This document shows, in pieces, positions 26,473 to 37,137 of a stretch of DNA of 62,225 bases. Position 1 is the first letter of the stretch. Each line of letters starts with the position of its first letter. A program made the translations under genes and the position numbers. The notes beneath the pieces were generated by a model, which had not been told where the DNA came from, did not search any database, and saw only the letters and a list, made by a program, of their open reading frames with translations. Source of the DNA: Carnobacterium_A antarcticum (GTDB lineage: Bacteria; Bacillota; Bacilli; Lactobacillales; Carnobacteriaceae); NCBI RefSeq assembly GCF_042658365.1, contig NZ_JBHSQC010000016.1, one strand, 5' to 3'.

Positions 26473-29400
26473 TTAGAATAAATCAAATAACGAAAGCTGG
26501 TTTTCGTCTGGCATACCTTGTAAAACATTGTTCTCATTCATATATTCAATAACGGTTTTAGATACTTTTCCTCGTTTGCTTAAATCTTCTTTTGAGAGAA
26601 ACGGCTTGTCTTGTCTGGCTTCAACGATCTGCTTAGCCACGTTAGCTCCCAGACTTGGCACCGCTCTGAAGGGAGCAATCAATGAATTGCCTTCGATCAC
26701 AAAATTTGTCGCATCTGATTTGTCTAAATCAATCATTTTAAATGTGAATCCTCGTTCAACCATTTCGTTAGCCAACTCTAAGACGGTTAAAACATTTTTC
26801 TCTTTCGTAGAAGCATCTAATCCTTTGTCAGTAATTTCCTTCATCTTAACTTTAATAGCTTCTTTTCCTTGGCACATCGCAACTAAATCAAAATCAGCAG
26901 CACGCACTGAAAAGTAAGCTGCATAGTACAAGATAGGAAAATGGACTTTATAATACGCTACCCGCAGAGCCATTAATACATAGGCTGCCGCATGGGCCTT
27001 AGGAAACATATACTTGATTTTTAAACAAGAATCAATGTACCATGCCGGAACGTTTTCTGCACGCATGGCTTTTTGCCAATCTTCCGGAATGCCTTTTCCT
27101 TTACGAACAGACTCCATGATTTTAAAAGCTAAACCGTCTTCGACGCCATTGTGCATGAGGTAAACCATGATATCATCACGACAGCCAATCACTTCTGATA
27201 GGGGAATGTTTTTTTCACGAATCAGTTCTTCGGCATTTCCTAACCAAACATCCGTCCCATGTGACAAACCCGATATTTGAAGCAGTTCTGCAAATGTATC
27301 AGGTTTGGTTTGTTCCAACATTCCACGTACAAATCGAGTTCCAAATTCTGGAATCCCTAATGTACCGGTTTTAGACTGGATTTGTTCGGGAGTTACACCC
27401 AATACTTCAGTTCCGCCAAAGATACGCATCACTTCCGGATCGTCTGTTGGAATCGTCAAAGGATCAATACCTGATAAATCTTGCAACATTCGAATAACAG
27501 TAGGATCATCATGACCTAGTATATCTAATTTCAAAACATTATCGTGAATCGAGTGGAAATCAAAGTGAGTCGTCTTCCACTCAGAATCTTGTGCATCAGC
27601 TGGAAATTGGATAGGCGTAAAATCATATACGTCCATGTAATCTGGAATAACAATAATACCGCCGGGGTGTTGTCCGGTTGTTCGTTTAACGCCTGTTGAC
27701 CCTTTAGCCAATCGGTCGATTTCTGCAGCTCGGTAACTTAAATTTTTATCTCGCTCATAAGCTTTTACATAACCGAAAGCAGTTCGATCTGCTACGGTAC
27801 CAATCGTTCCAGCACGGTAGACATATTCATCCCCAAAAAGAACCTTGGTGTAATCATGCGCCTTAGCTTGGTAATCCCCTGAAAAGTTTAAATCAATATC
27901 CGGTACTTTGTCTCCATTAAACCCTAAGAACGTTTCAAAAGGAATATCGTGACCGTCTTTATGCAAGCGAACACCACAATGAGGACAAGCTTTTTCCGGC
28001 AAATCATATCCTGAACCTACTGAACCATCTGTAAAGAATTCTGAATATTTGCATTCAGGGCAGCGATAATGAGGCGGCATTGGATTAACTTCGGTAATTC
28101 CAGTCATAGTAGCAACAAAACTGGAACCCACTGATCCACGGGAACCTACTAAATAACCGTCAGAAACGCTTTTATGCACTAGTTTCTGTGAAATCAAATA
28201 GATAACGGAGAAACCATTGCCAATAATACTGGTTAATTCTTTTTCTAATCGTTGTTCGATAATTTCTGGTAAGGGATTTCCGTATAACCGATGTGCCTCA
28301 TTGTAGCTTAATTGGCGAATTTCTTCTTCAGAACCTTCAATTTTCGGCGTATATAAATCGGTTTTAACAGGCGTCATTTCCTCAACCTGATCAGCGATCA
28401 TTTGTGTGTTTTCAACGACGATTTTATGTGCCGCAGCTTTCCCTAAAAAGTTAAATGCTTCCAGCATTTCATTAGTGGTTCTAAAATGTACCTGAGGCAG
28501 TTCTGCACGGTTCAACGGATTTGCTCCGCCTTGTGAATTGATTAAAATTTTTCGGTAAATATAGTCTTCTGGATTCAAGTAGTGCACGTTTCCAGTGGCT
28601 ACTACCGGGACAGCTAATTCATCGCCTATTTTCACCATGTTTTGAATGATTTCTTCTAAATCCGCTTCAGTCGTTACTAATTCTTGTTCAATCAAAGGTG
28701 CATAAACTTCTTTCGGCATGACTTCAATAAAATCATAAAACTTTGCTTTGCTCTTCGCTTCCTCATACCCTTTTTGCATCATTGCTCCAAAAACTTCTCC
28801 TTGACTACAAGCAGAACCAACGATTAGCCCTTCACGTAATTTTGTTAATTCAGAACGTGGAATACGAGCATTGCGGTAAAAATATTGAGTCATGGACAAA
28901 GATACCAATTTAAATAAATTTTTCAACCCGACTTGGGTAGTCGCGATGATCGTTGCATGGAAAGGACGAGCACGCTTGTAAGCATCCCCTTCGCCGATAT
29001 GATCATTTAACTGATCATGGTACAACATTTGATGTTCTTCATGCGCTTCTTTTAAAAACAACCAGCATAAATACCCAGTTGTTTCAGAGTCAAAGATAGC
29101 TCGGTGATGTTGTTCCAAGCTGACACCATATCTCTTAGCCAATGTATTTAACCGGTGGCTTTTTAATTGAGGATGCAAGAATCTGGAAAGTTCTAATGTA
29201 TCAATGACCGGATTAACAGCTTCCGGAATACCGTAACGCGCATTACTGGTGTTTAAGAATCCCATATCGAAACTGGCGTTGTGAGCAACTAGAATGTGTC
29301 CATCAGCGAATTCTTTAAACAACTGCAAAACTTCTTCTTCTGATTTCGATCCTCGTACCATTTCATCGGTAATACCTGTCAGGTTGATCGTAGTCTGAGA

Positions 29401-30816
29401 TAAAGGATGCCCTGGATCTATAAAGTGTTCAAATTTTTCAATAATATTCCCTTTGTACATTTTAACAGCTGCTAGCTCAATAATTTTGTTATAGACAGCT
29501 GACAAACCAGTGGTTTCTACATCAAAAACCACATAAGTAGCTTCGGCCAATTCAATGTGTTCGGCGTTATAAGCAATTGGGACACCGTCATCCACAATAT
29601 TTGCTTCAATACCGTATAAAATTTTTATCCCATGTTTTTTCCCAGCATGAAAAGCATCTGGAAAAGATTGTGCCCCTGCATGATCAGTGATAGCTACAGC
29701 TGGATGTCCCCACTTAGCTGCTTGAGTTACTAAATCAGTGACGTTATTCGTAGCGTCCATTTGACTCATGTTGCTATGCAAATGCATCTCAACACGCTTG
29801 TCTCCTTCAGGCGCAGTATCTTGACGGTCTTCATGAAAACATTCAGTAATGTCTTGCGCATTCAAAACTAAATCACGCATAAAGTTGTCTTCTTGAACAC
29901 TGCCGCGAGCTCTGATCCACATGCCTTTTTTTATGGCAGCAAAAGCCGCTTCATCTTCTGGAGAATTTGAAAACTTTTTCACAGAAAAAGAAGACGTGTA
30001 GTCAGTGATTTTGACGATCATAATTTGACGCTCAGATCGCAAGACACGGATATCCACATCAAAAACATACCCTTCAATGGTAACGCGTCTTTCTTCTTCC
30101 ACAATTTGGTCCATTTGTTTGATTTCTTCTTTGTCCGAAATTTTTCGTCCTAACACAACAGGACCTTTAGCAATGGTTTCTAAGCCTAACTCTTTGTTGC
30201 GTTTCTTTTCTTCTTCCGCTTTCATCAAGTTTTCTCCGGCACGTACACCTAAAAGTGCATCGGCTTCTTCTTTTTTCGCTTTAAATTCAGCCAATTTTTG
30301 GTCATGTGCCGCTTCGTCGATAATAGGTTCTATTTTAAAAACAGGAAAACCAAACGTTTGGTACACTGCTTCAACAGGCGGTAAGTATTGGTTGATTAAA
30401 TGACCTTTGACGACTTCATTTTCAACTAAAAACAAGATTTTTTTCCCTTCCAACATTGGAAATTGTTCTTGGAAAGGACGGTTGCAAATCGGTGAAGAAA
30501 CGCCGCTTTTTTTGACAGCCATAGGCCAATAATGTTCTAACTTTTCAATAGTTATGTTCGGTTGGTTCGTTTCAATAGAAATAATAATGGAAGCAATTGA
30601 ACTAAACGCCAACTGGATTTTTTCCGTTAAACTTTGATAAACTTCGAAAGGTAAAATATCTTCAAATTGGAACTGAAAATGCCACGTTTTAGATAATTTA
30701 TGCACAGTCACTTTTTGTATTTTTCCTTTTTCAAAATAAGGTTGGTAACTCATTTCTTGGTGTAAGCCTATTTGCTCCAGTAATTTTTGAAACAGTTCTT
30801 CTTGATTTAAACTCAT
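26473..30816 (-). CDS. polC: DNA polymerase III alpha subunit, PolC type
   Basis: PolC is the Gram-positive replicative polymerase with built-in 3'-5' proofreading. At 1447 residues it is full length. In order: N-terminal domain, OB-fold near 240-330, PHP domain with VEMHLHSNMSQMDA near 345, DnaQ-like exonuclease with VVFDVETTGLSA near 427, the rest of PHP, then the C-family polymerase with zinc cysteines CPECKYSEFF and CPHCG near 920-950, DIDLNFSGDYQ near 970, and the thumb. The ATG at 30816 follows AAAGGAG; ten upstream in-frame codons lack an SD. It follows proS by about 130 bp. Confidence 0.98.
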   Translation of the reverse strand: MSLNQEELFQKLLEQIGLHQEMSYQPYFEKGKIQKVTVHKLSKTWHFQFQFEDILPFEVYQSLTEKIQLAFSSIASIIISIETNQPNITIEKLEHYWPMAVKKSGVSSPICNRPFQEQFPMLEGKKILFLVENEVVKGHLINQYLPPVEAVYQTFGFPVFKIEPIIDEAAHDQKLAEFKAKKEEADALLGVRAGENLMKAEEEKKRNKELGLETIAKGPVVLGRKISDKEEIKQMDQIVEEERRVTIEGYVFDVDIRVLRSERQIMIVKITDYTSSFSVKKFSNSPEDEAAFAAIKKGMWIRARGSVQEDNFMRDLVLNAQDITECFHEDRQDTAPEGDKRVEMHLHSNMSQMDATNNVTDLVTQAAKWGHPAVAITDHAGAQSFPDAFHAGKKHGIKILYGIEANIVDDGVPIAYNAEHIELAEATYVVFDVETTGLSAVYNKIIELAAVKMYKGNIIEKFEHFIDPGHPLSQTTINLTGITDEMVRGSKSEEEVLQLFKEFADGHILVAHNASFDMGFLNTSNARYGIPEAVNPVIDTLELSRFLHPQLKSHRLNTLAKRYGVSLEQHHRAIFDSETTGYLCWLFLKEAHEEHQMLYHDQLNDHIGEGDAYKRARPFHATIIATTQVGLKNLFKLVSLSMTQYFYRNARIPRSELTKLREGLIVGSACSQGEVFGAMMQKGYEEAKSKAKFYDFIEVMPKEVYAPLIEQELVTTEADLEEIIQNMVKIGDELAVPVVATGNVHYLNPEDYIYRKILINSQGGANPLNRAELPQVHFRTTNEMLEAFNFLGKAAAHKIVVENTQMIADQVEEMTPVKTDLYTPKIEGSEEEIRQLSYNEAHRLYGNPLPEIIEQRLEKELTSIIGNGFSVIYLISQKLVHKSVSDGYLVGSRGSVGSSFVATMTGITEVNPMPPHYRCPECKYSEFFTDGSVGSGYDLPEKACPHCGVRLHKDGHDIPFETFLGFNGDKVPDIDLNFSGDYQAKAHDYTKVLFGDEYVYRAGTIGTVADRTAFGYVKAYERDKNLSYRAAEIDRLAKGSTGVKRTTGQHPGGIIVIPDYMDVYDFTPIQFPADAQDSEWKTTHFDFHSIHDNVLKLDILGHDDPTVIRMLQDLSGIDPLTIPTDDPEVMRIFGGTEVLGVTPEQIQSKTGTLGIPEFGTRFVRGMLEQTKPDTFAELLQISGLSHGTDVWLGNAEELIREKNIPLSEVIGCRDDIMVYLMHNGVEDGLAFKIMESVRKGKGIPEDWQKAMRAENVPAWYIDSCLKIKYMFPKAHAAAYVLMALRVAYYKVHFPILYYAAYFSVRAADFDLVAMCQGKEAIKVKMKEITDKGLDASTKEKNVLTVLELANEMVERGFTFKMIDLDKSDATNFVIEGNSLIAPFRAVPSLGANVAKQIVEARQDKPFLSKEDLSKRGKVSKTVIEYMNENNVLQGMPDENQLSLFDLF

Positions 30817-30949
30817 GAGGTACTCCTTTCGATTGCAGATAAGCACGGTTTCTTAAAAAATTCTATTCCTTTGTAAAAAGAAAGCAAAGGAAGCACAGAC
30901 AAGACAAAACAAAAATTGTCTTTGTATGAACTCCCTTTTCCTTTTAAAC

Positions 30950-32662
30950 CTAGTTGTTCTCAGAATTTAATAAAATACTCATTGTGGCAATCATTTCATC
31001 TTTACGAACTTCAAGCATTTCGCCTGTTTTATGAATTTTCACTTCAACAATATCTTCAGCTGCCTTTTTCCCAACTGTAATTCGGATAGGCAAGCCCATT
31101 AAATCAGAATCCGCAAATTTTACGCCGACGCGTTCTGTACGGTCATCCATCAGAACTGAAAAACCAGCTTCTTGTAAAGACTCGTATAAGTCTTCTGCTA
31201 AGTTAACTTGGTCTTCAGACTTCATGTTAACAGGTACCAAATGCAATTCGTATGGCGCTAACTGGCGAGGCCAGTTCAAGCCGTTTTCATTTCCTCGTTG
31301 TTCTGCAATCGCTGAGAGTAAACGGCTGACACCGATACCGTAAGAACCCATAATGACTGGGGTAGAACGCCCATTTTCGTCCAACACTGTCGCTTTCATG
31401 GCTTCACTGTAACGAGTACCTAGTTTGAAGATATGCCCGATTTCAATTCCTCTAGAGAATTTCAAAACACCATGTCCGTCAGGCGATAATTCGCCTTCTT
31501 GAACAAGACGCAAATCTAGATACGTTTCAATCGTTGTATCGCGTTCAGGGTTAACATTTGTATAGTGGTACCCTTCTTCATTTGCACCCGCCACTGCATT
31601 TGTCATGTCTTGGACATATAAATCGCCTAACACTCGGATGTCTTTATCTACTCCTACTGGTCCAATGGAACCAAAATTTACCCCTAGGTATTGAATGGAT
31701 TCTTCATCTGTTGCCATTTCTAGAAAATCAGCATCTAAGAAATTCTTTAATTTCACCTCATTGACTTCATGATCCCCACGTATAACAACTAATACTGGTT
31801 TCTCATCAGCAATGAACAATAAGCTTTTCATAACGTGGCTAGTTTCTGCTTTTAAGAAAGCTGCAACTTCTTCGACTGTTTTACTGTCAGGAGTGGCTAC
31901 TTTTTCTAATTCTTTTTCAACATCATGTGATTTTTTACGTATGAAAAAGCTTGTAGCCATTTCTAAGTTTGCTGAATAGTCACTAGCATCCGAATAAACG
32001 ATTGTATCTTCGCCAGCATCTGAAATCGCCATAAACTCTTTTGAGTCGCTTCCGCCCATAGCTCCTGCGTCTCCAATAATGTCTCTAAATTCTAAACCGC
32101 ACCGTTCAAAAATTCGCTTGTATGCTGCTTCAAAATCTAAATATGTTTTATCTAAACTCTCATAGCTATCATGGAATGAATAAGCATCTTTCATAATAAA
32201 TTCGCGCGTTCTCAATAATCCAGAACGCGGACGCTTTTCATCTCGAAACTTTGTTTGAATTTGATACAGCGATAAAGGCAAGCGTTTATATGAATTGATT
32301 TCATCGCGTATCAATGTTGTAAAGGCTTCTTCATGCGTTGGTCCTAAAAGAAACTCACGACCATGGCGATCTTTCAGCTTTATCAAATCTTCGCCATAGG
32401 TCTCATATCGGCCGGATTCTTCCCAAAGTTCCCGTGGCAAGAGCGAAGGCATCAACATTTCCACCGCATCAATTTTTTCAAACTCTTCTCGAATGATGGT
32501 TTTTATTTTTTCTAACACACGATTTGCTAATGGCAAGTAACTATATACTCCACTAGAAATTTGTCTGATGTAACCGGCTCTCAATAATAACTGATGGCTT
32601 AATACTTCAGCATCATTAGGCACCTCTCGTAACGTTGGCACAAATAATTTGGATTGTTTCAT
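30950..32662 (-). CDS. proS: prolyl-tRNA synthetase
   Basis: ProS charges tRNA-Pro. The 570-residue bacterial-type class II synthetase has motif 2 around FRDEKRPRSGLLRTREFIMKD (positions near 135-155) and motif 3 near MGSYGIGVSRLLSAIAEQ (about 440). An INS editing domain against Ala-tRNA-Pro is inserted near 220-400, and the anticodon-binding domain is C-terminal. The start at 32662 is preceded by GGAG. It is 70 bp after rseP, inside the uppS-cdsA-dxr-rseP-proS-polC string. Confidence 0.97.
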   Translation of the reverse strand: MKQSKLFVPTLREVPNDAEVLSHQLLLRAGYIRQISSGVYSYLPLANRVLEKIKTIIREEFEKIDAVEMLMPSLLPRELWEESGRYETYGEDLIKLKDRHGREFLLGPTHEEAFTTLIRDEINSYKRLPLSLYQIQTKFRDEKRPRSGLLRTREFIMKDAYSFHDSYESLDKTYLDFEAAYKRIFERCGLEFRDIIGDAGAMGGSDSKEFMAISDAGEDTIVYSDASDYSANLEMATSFFIRKKSHDVEKELEKVATPDSKTVEEVAAFLKAETSHVMKSLLFIADEKPVLVVIRGDHEVNEVKLKNFLDADFLEMATDEESIQYLGVNFGSIGPVGVDKDIRVLGDLYVQDMTNAVAGANEEGYHYTNVNPERDTTIETYLDLRLVQEGELSPDGHGVLKFSRGIEIGHIFKLGTRYSEAMKATVLDENGRSTPVIMGSYGIGVSRLLSAIAEQRGNENGLNWPRQLAPYELHLVPVNMKSEDQVNLAEDLYESLQEAGFSVLMDDRTERVGVKFADSDLMGLPIRITVGKKAAEDIVEVKIHKTGEMLEVRKDEMIATMSILLNSENN

Positions 32663-32732
32663 AACTAACCTGTCTCCTTTATTTATCTTCAAATGAATCC
32701 GACTTGCTTCTAATTCATTTGGTTCTATTTAT

Positions 32733-34007
32733 CTATTTAAAAAAATACGTTTGAATATCGTTCCAAGTTACTAATACCATAAGCACCAACAGCAACCCTA
32801 CACCAATCAGTGTAATAATGCCTTCTTTTTCTTGGCTAAGCGGTTTGCCTCTTATACCTTCGATTAGGTTTAAAAGAAGTTTACCGCCATCTAACGCTGG
32901 AACGGGCAATAAGTTGACTATTCCTAAGTTGACACTCAAAACAGCTAACCAATTTAAAACACCCAAAAATCCCATTTTTACAACAGCTTCGGTTGTTGCA
33001 TAGATAGCAACCGGCCCGCCGAACATATCAACAGAAAAACCTTTGGTGAACATCGATCCAAAAACACTGATGATTTGTATGATCAGTGACCAAGTCGCTG
33101 TGAAACCGAAAGCTAATTTAGCGCCTATCGAAGTATCCAATGAAGCTTGAACTCCAATCAGTCCAATTTCTGTGCCGTCGCTTTGTTTGCTGCTCTCTGG
33201 AGTTACAACAACTTGTTTAGCTGGTTCCGTTCCAGATTCCACGGTAAACGTTAAGGGTTTCTCAGGATTTTTTTGGATTATTTGCACCATTTCATTCCAA
33301 TTGGCCACTTTTTGATCATCAATTTGAGTTACTCGGTCGCCTTCGATCAAGCCCGCTTGTTCAGCAACACTGTCTGGAGTAACCGGACCTAATTGATTTT
33401 CTTGGCTGACTACGCCCCCTTGCAAAAAGGCCATAACAATAAAAGCTACAATGGCTAAAAGTATATTATTCATTGGTCCGGCAAAATTAGTCATCATGCG
33501 TTGTGGCAAACTGGCTGATTGAAATTGGACATCTATCGGAGCAATTTGAACTTCAGTACCGTCTTCTTCAATCAACATGGCATCGCGTTTTACGCTGTAC
33601 CGGACTGTTTCAGTTTCATTACCAGCTAAATATCCTTCAATGTACAGTTCTTTTTCTAAATCAATTGCACTAACTTCCAACGGAACTGCTTCTAGAAGTT
33701 GTTTTTTCTTATAGGTATTGATGGTTGTGACTTCATCTTGCTGATTCAATATGATTCCAATCGGCATACCCGGTTTAATTTCAGTTTCTTCCTCATAACC
33801 TGCCATCCGTACATAACCACCGATCGGTAAAATACGAATGGTAAAAGTTGTTTCGTCTTTACGGTAAGAAAATATTTTTGGCCCAAAACCAATAGCAAAT
33901 TCTCTTACTAAAATCCCTGCTTTTTTAGCAAAATAGTAATGCCCAAATTCATGGAATATAACTAAGACACTAAACACGAGTATAAAGGTAATAATTGTAG
34001 TGACCAT
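32733..34007 (-). CDS. rseP: site-2 metalloprotease RseP/RasP
   Basis: This intramembrane zinc protease of the S2P family cleaves anti-sigma factors and remnant signal peptides. The 424-residue membrane protein has VIFHEFGHYYFAKKAG near residue 16 (HExxH zinc site), a PDZ domain near 205-290, and NLLPVPALDGGKLL near 355 with the third zinc ligand Asp. Four hydrophobic segments are visible. An AAAGGAG SD precedes the ATG. It lies 12 bp after dxr. Confidence 0.96.
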   Translation of the reverse strand: MVTTIITFILVFSVLVIFHEFGHYYFAKKAGILVREFAIGFGPKIFSYRKDETTFTIRILPIGGYVRMAGYEEETEIKPGMPIGIILNQQDEVTTINTYKKKQLLEAVPLEVSAIDLEKELYIEGYLAGNETETVRYSVKRDAMLIEEDGTEVQIAPIDVQFQSASLPQRMMTNFAGPMNNILLAIVAFIVMAFLQGGVVSQENQLGPVTPDSVAEQAGLIEGDRVTQIDDQKVANWNEMVQIIQKNPEKPLTFTVESGTEPAKQVVVTPESSKQSDGTEIGLIGVQASLDTSIGAKLAFGFTATWSLIIQIISVFGSMFTKGFSVDMFGGPVAIYATTEAVVKMGFLGVLNWLAVLSVNLGIVNLLPVPALDGGKLLLNLIEGIRGKPLSQEKEGIITLIGVGLLLVLMVLVTWNDIQTYFFK

Positions 34008-34019
34008 TAAATCTCTCCT

Positions 34020-35162
34020 TTAAATCCAACTGGATACTCTTTTTCTTGTTTCTTCGTCAACCGCTAAAAGGGTCTGTAAATTTGGGTTCTTGATCGTCTT
34101 TTCATGATAAACTGCTTGGCTGACCAGCTCTTCGATTTTCAGAAAAGAAATTTTCTCTTGTAAAAAAGCCGCTACCGCTACTTCATTAGCGGCATTCATC
34201 GCAGTGGGAGCAGTTCCTCCCATTTTGCCAGTTTCAAAAGCAAGTTGCAACAACGGAAATCGTTTAAAGTCCATCTTCTCAAAATTCAACTGGCCAATAG
34301 CTGATAAATCAAATGGTTTAGGATTTTTAATGGGCATCCGTTCAGGGTAGCCCAACGCGTACTGAATGGGTTCACGCATATCACTTGCACCCATTTGAGC
34401 CTTTACTGTGCCGTCGACAAATTGAACCATAGAATGAACAATGCTTTCCCGATGTAAAACAACCTTAATATTATCATAATTCACATTGAATAACCACTGA
34501 GCTTCGATAACTTCCAGCCCTTTGTTCATCATTGTTGCTGAATCGATCGTAATTTTTTTCCCCATTGACCAATTTGGATGACGTAACGCCTCTGTCACTG
34601 TTACGTTTTTCAGCTCTGCACGTGTATAATCTCTAAAACTGCCTCCAGAAGCTGTAATAAACAGCTGGCTCACTTTATTTGCATCTTCTCCCTGCAAACA
34701 TTGAAAAATTGCTGAATGTTCACTATCTACTGGAAAAATACGAACCTTTTTTTTCTTAGCCAATCCCATTACTAATTCCCCTGCCATGACCAAAGTTTCT
34801 TTATTAGCCAAGGCAATTTCTTTACCTGCTTCGATAGCCGTTAAGGTCGGAACGACGCCAACGCTACCCATAATAGCAGTAACAACAGTATCGACTTCTT
34901 CTAATGCGGCCAGTTCTGACAATCCTTCCACACCATATGTAAACGTAATAGCGGGATAGTCAGAACGCAGCTGCAATGCCATAGTTCTTGTTCCAACAGC
35001 TACCATTTTTGGTTTTAGCAACTCAATCAAAGCTCGGCCTTTTTGACTATTTTGATAGAATGAGAAAGCCACAATTTTAAATCGATCCGGATAAGCTCGC
35101 ACGACTTCTATCGTATTCATTCCTACTGAGCCTGTCGCACCTAATAAACAAAGTTTTTTCAT
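34020..35162 (-). CDS. dxr: 1-deoxy-D-xylulose 5-phosphate reductoisomerase
   Basis: Dxr makes methylerythritol phosphate, the committed step of non-mevalonate isoprenoid synthesis. The 380-residue protein opens with KKLCLLGATGSVGMNT (NADPH Rossmann loop), has NKETLVMAGE near 125 and VDSEHSAIFQCLQG near 147 (metal-binding Asp/Glu), and RHPNWSMGKKITIDSATMMNKG near 200. The family start fits 35162. An ATG at 35183 is possible but neither has a well-spaced SD. It is followed by rseP and preceded by cdsA, so isoprenoid and lipid genes run together with uppS. Confidence 0.95.
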   Translation of the reverse strand: MKKLCLLGATGSVGMNTIEVVRAYPDRFKIVAFSFYQNSQKGRALIELLKPKMVAVGTRTMALQLRSDYPAITFTYGVEGLSELAALEEVDTVVTAIMGSVGVVPTLTAIEAGKEIALANKETLVMAGELVMGLAKKKKVRIFPVDSEHSAIFQCLQGEDANKVSQLFITASGGSFRDYTRAELKNVTVTEALRHPNWSMGKKITIDSATMMNKGLEVIEAQWLFNVNYDNIKVVLHRESIVHSMVQFVDGTVKAQMGASDMREPIQYALGYPERMPIKNPKPFDLSAIGQLNFEKMDFKRFPLLQLAFETGKMGGTAPTAMNAANEVAVAAFLQEKISFLKIEELVSQAVYHEKTIKNPNLQTLLAVDEETRKRVSSWI

Positions 35163-35218
35163 GACAATAAAAGCAGTCATCATTAACTGACAACTACTTC
35201 CCCACTTCCTTTCATGAA

Positions 35219-36004
35219 TTAAATCAGTGTCAGTAAATGCAACACTGGTAAAGCAAATAAAATACTGTCAAAACGATCAAGAATGCCTCCGTGACCTGGC
35301 AATAATTTACCAGAATCTTTTACTTGATAATGACGTTTAAAAGCAGACTCCACTAAGTCTCCTAATTGTCCAGCAACAGATATTACAGCTGCCAACAACA
35401 TACACCAACCTAATGAAAAATCTAACGGATAAATCATGAAAAACAACCCCGCGACTACGATCGCACTAACTATACCACCAACTGAACCTTCAATGGTTTT
35501 ATTTGGGCTGATACTAGGAGCCAATTTGTGTTTTCCGAATTGCCGGCCAAATAAGTACGCTCCGATATCGGTTGCCCAGACGATAAATAATGCTAATAAT
35601 AATAATGGCAAACCTTCTGATCGTATCAATAAAAAATATTTAAAACCATAACCAATATAAATCGAACCTAAAATAGCAACAGCAGCATCATCGAAAGTAA
35701 AATGATTTTTTGAAAAAACTGTAGCAACCATCAAAATCAATCCGCAAATGTAAAACCATGTTTCTATAGAATAAATTGAAGTGAGCATGGACCAGCGCTC
35801 AACAGGCAGCAAAATGAGCAGTAACGCTATACTAGCAACTAGACCTTGAATGGAAAAAATCGTGTGTCCTTTCATTCTAATTAATTCATATAACCCAATT
35901 AACCCCAGTAATGCGACAACAATTTCTAAAGGCCATGCCCCCAAGTAAACGATGGGTACAAAAACGATTAGAGCGAGTACCGCTGTAATAACTCTTTGTT
36001 TCAA
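35219..36004 (-). CDS. cdsA: phosphatidate cytidylyltransferase
   Basis: CdsA makes CDP-diacylglycerol from phosphatidate and CTP for phospholipid synthesis. The 261-residue polytopic membrane protein (about seven segments) ends in the CDP-alcohol signature SAFKRHYQVKDSGKLLPGHGG, continuing with ILDRFDS, near 222-248. The start is TTG at 36002-36004, eight bases after AGGAGG. It lies 17 bp after uppS. Confidence 0.96.
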   Translation of the reverse strand: MKQRVITAVLALIVFVPIVYLGAWPLEIVVALLGLIGLYELIRMKGHTIFSIQGLVASIALLLILLPVERWSMLTSIYSIETWFYICGLILMVATVFSKNHFTFDDAAVAILGSIYIGYGFKYFLLIRSEGLPLLLLALFIVWATDIGAYLFGRQFGKHKLAPSISPNKTIEGSVGGIVSAIVVAGLFFMIYPLDFSLGWCMLLAAVISVAGQLGDLVESAFKRHYQVKDSGKLLPGHGGILDRFDSILFALPVLHLLTLI

Positions 36005-36021
36005 AAAAACTTCCTCCTAAT

Positions 36022-36789
36022 CTATAATCCACCAAAACGTCTATGACGTTTTTGGTAAATTCCAATCGCTTCTTCTAAAGCTGTTTCATCAAAATCAGGC
36101 CATAATGTTTTTGTAAAATAAAATTCACTATAAGCATTCTGCCAAAGCAAAAAATTGCTGATTCTTTCTTCTCCGCTCGTCCGAATCATATAGTCAACAT
36201 TTTGATAGTCTCCTAATTCAGCGGTCATCAATTGTGATTCAAAAGTAGAATCATCAATTTCTTCTATCTCTAATTGGCCATTTTGAACTTGTGCCGCAAT
36301 TCTTTTTGTTGCTTCCAACATTTCGCTACGGCTGCCATAATTTAAAGCAAAATTTAGGATCATGCCTGTATTGTTTTTAGTGTCTTCAATTGCTTGATTA
36401 ACTGCTTTACGTGTATGTACTGGCAATTGATCCGTAAATCCAATAACTTGGACTTTAACATTTTCTTTAATGAGGTCTGGTACAAAAGCATCAAAAAAAT
36501 CAACAGGCAATTGCATCAAAAAATTCACTTCCGGATCTGGACGTTTCCAATTTTCAGTTGAAAAGGCATATAGAGTCAATACCTTTACACCTAATTGACT
36601 TGCACGCTTAGTTATTTTTTTGACTGTATTCATTCCCTCACGGTGACCAGCTATTCGTGGCATAATTTTTTTTTGCGCCCAACGGCCATTGCCATCCATG
36701 ATGATCGCGATATGTTGAGGAATCTCTTCATTCTCTTTGAATAACGATTCGGTTTGTTTCTTTTTCCTTTTTCCAAAAAAACTCTTCAA
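36022..36789 (-). CDS. uppS: undecaprenyl diphosphate synthase
   Basis: This cis-prenyltransferase makes the C55 carrier lipid for peptidoglycan. The 255-residue protein has HIAIIMDGNGRWAQKK near 26-41 with the catalytic Asp, then LTLYAFSTENWKRP near 75 and YMIRTSGEERISNFLLWQ near 195. The start is TTG at 36787-36789, six bases after GGAGGG. It is first in the uppS-cdsA-dxr-rseP-proS-polC gene string, with a promoter directly upstream. Confidence 0.97.
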   Translation of the reverse strand: MKSFFGKRKKKQTESLFKENEEIPQHIAIIMDGNGRWAQKKIMPRIAGHREGMNTVKKITKRASQLGVKVLTLYAFSTENWKRPDPEVNFLMQLPVDFFDAFVPDLIKENVKVQVIGFTDQLPVHTRKAVNQAIEDTKNNTGMILNFALNYGSRSEMLEATKRIAAQVQNGQLEIEEIDDSTFESQLMTAELGDYQNVDYMIRTSGEERISNFLLWQNAYSEFYFTKTLWPDFDETALEEAIGIYQKRHRRFGGL

Positions 36790-36823
36790 GTAAAACCCTC
36801 CAGTTCATTGCTCAACTTACATT

Positions 36824-36854
36824 ATTATAACACGAAAGGTATTATGGTTTTCAA
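36824..36854 (-). promoter_or_regulatory. uppS operon promoter
   Basis: On the minus strand TTGAAA (36849-36854), a 19-bp spacer and an extended TGT-TATAAT (36824-36829) lie about 35 bp before uppS. The spacer is long, and the extended -10 probably compensates. Confidence 0.65.
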
Positions 36855-37137
36855 TAGCTTTCTACTCTTACTAGATAAGCTTTCGTGAACACCATACTTG
36901 TAATAGTTTATACTATGGCTAACATAAAGTATAGTACTTCTATCTTCTTTTAATAGAAAAATAACTTATAGACTCTCAAGGAATTTGCCTTATTTTCCTT
37001 TCTAAGCTCTAACAAGCAATACACTGATTTCGTCTAACAAATAAAAACTAATGAACTTTTTTTTGCAGTCTGTTGCCGATATCTCTTTTTTAAGTGCAAT
37101 ATATTTAAAAGCGTGTCTTATGTATATGTAGTAACCA
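36855..37137. other. AT-rich gap upstream of uppS
   Basis: This is the non-coding part of the 433-bp gap. I see no gene on either strand. The only structure is an imperfect dyad at 36909-36933 (TATACTATG with CATAAAGTATA, one extra base) about 55 bp upstream of the uppS -35. It could be an operator or a remnant. Confidence 0.5.
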
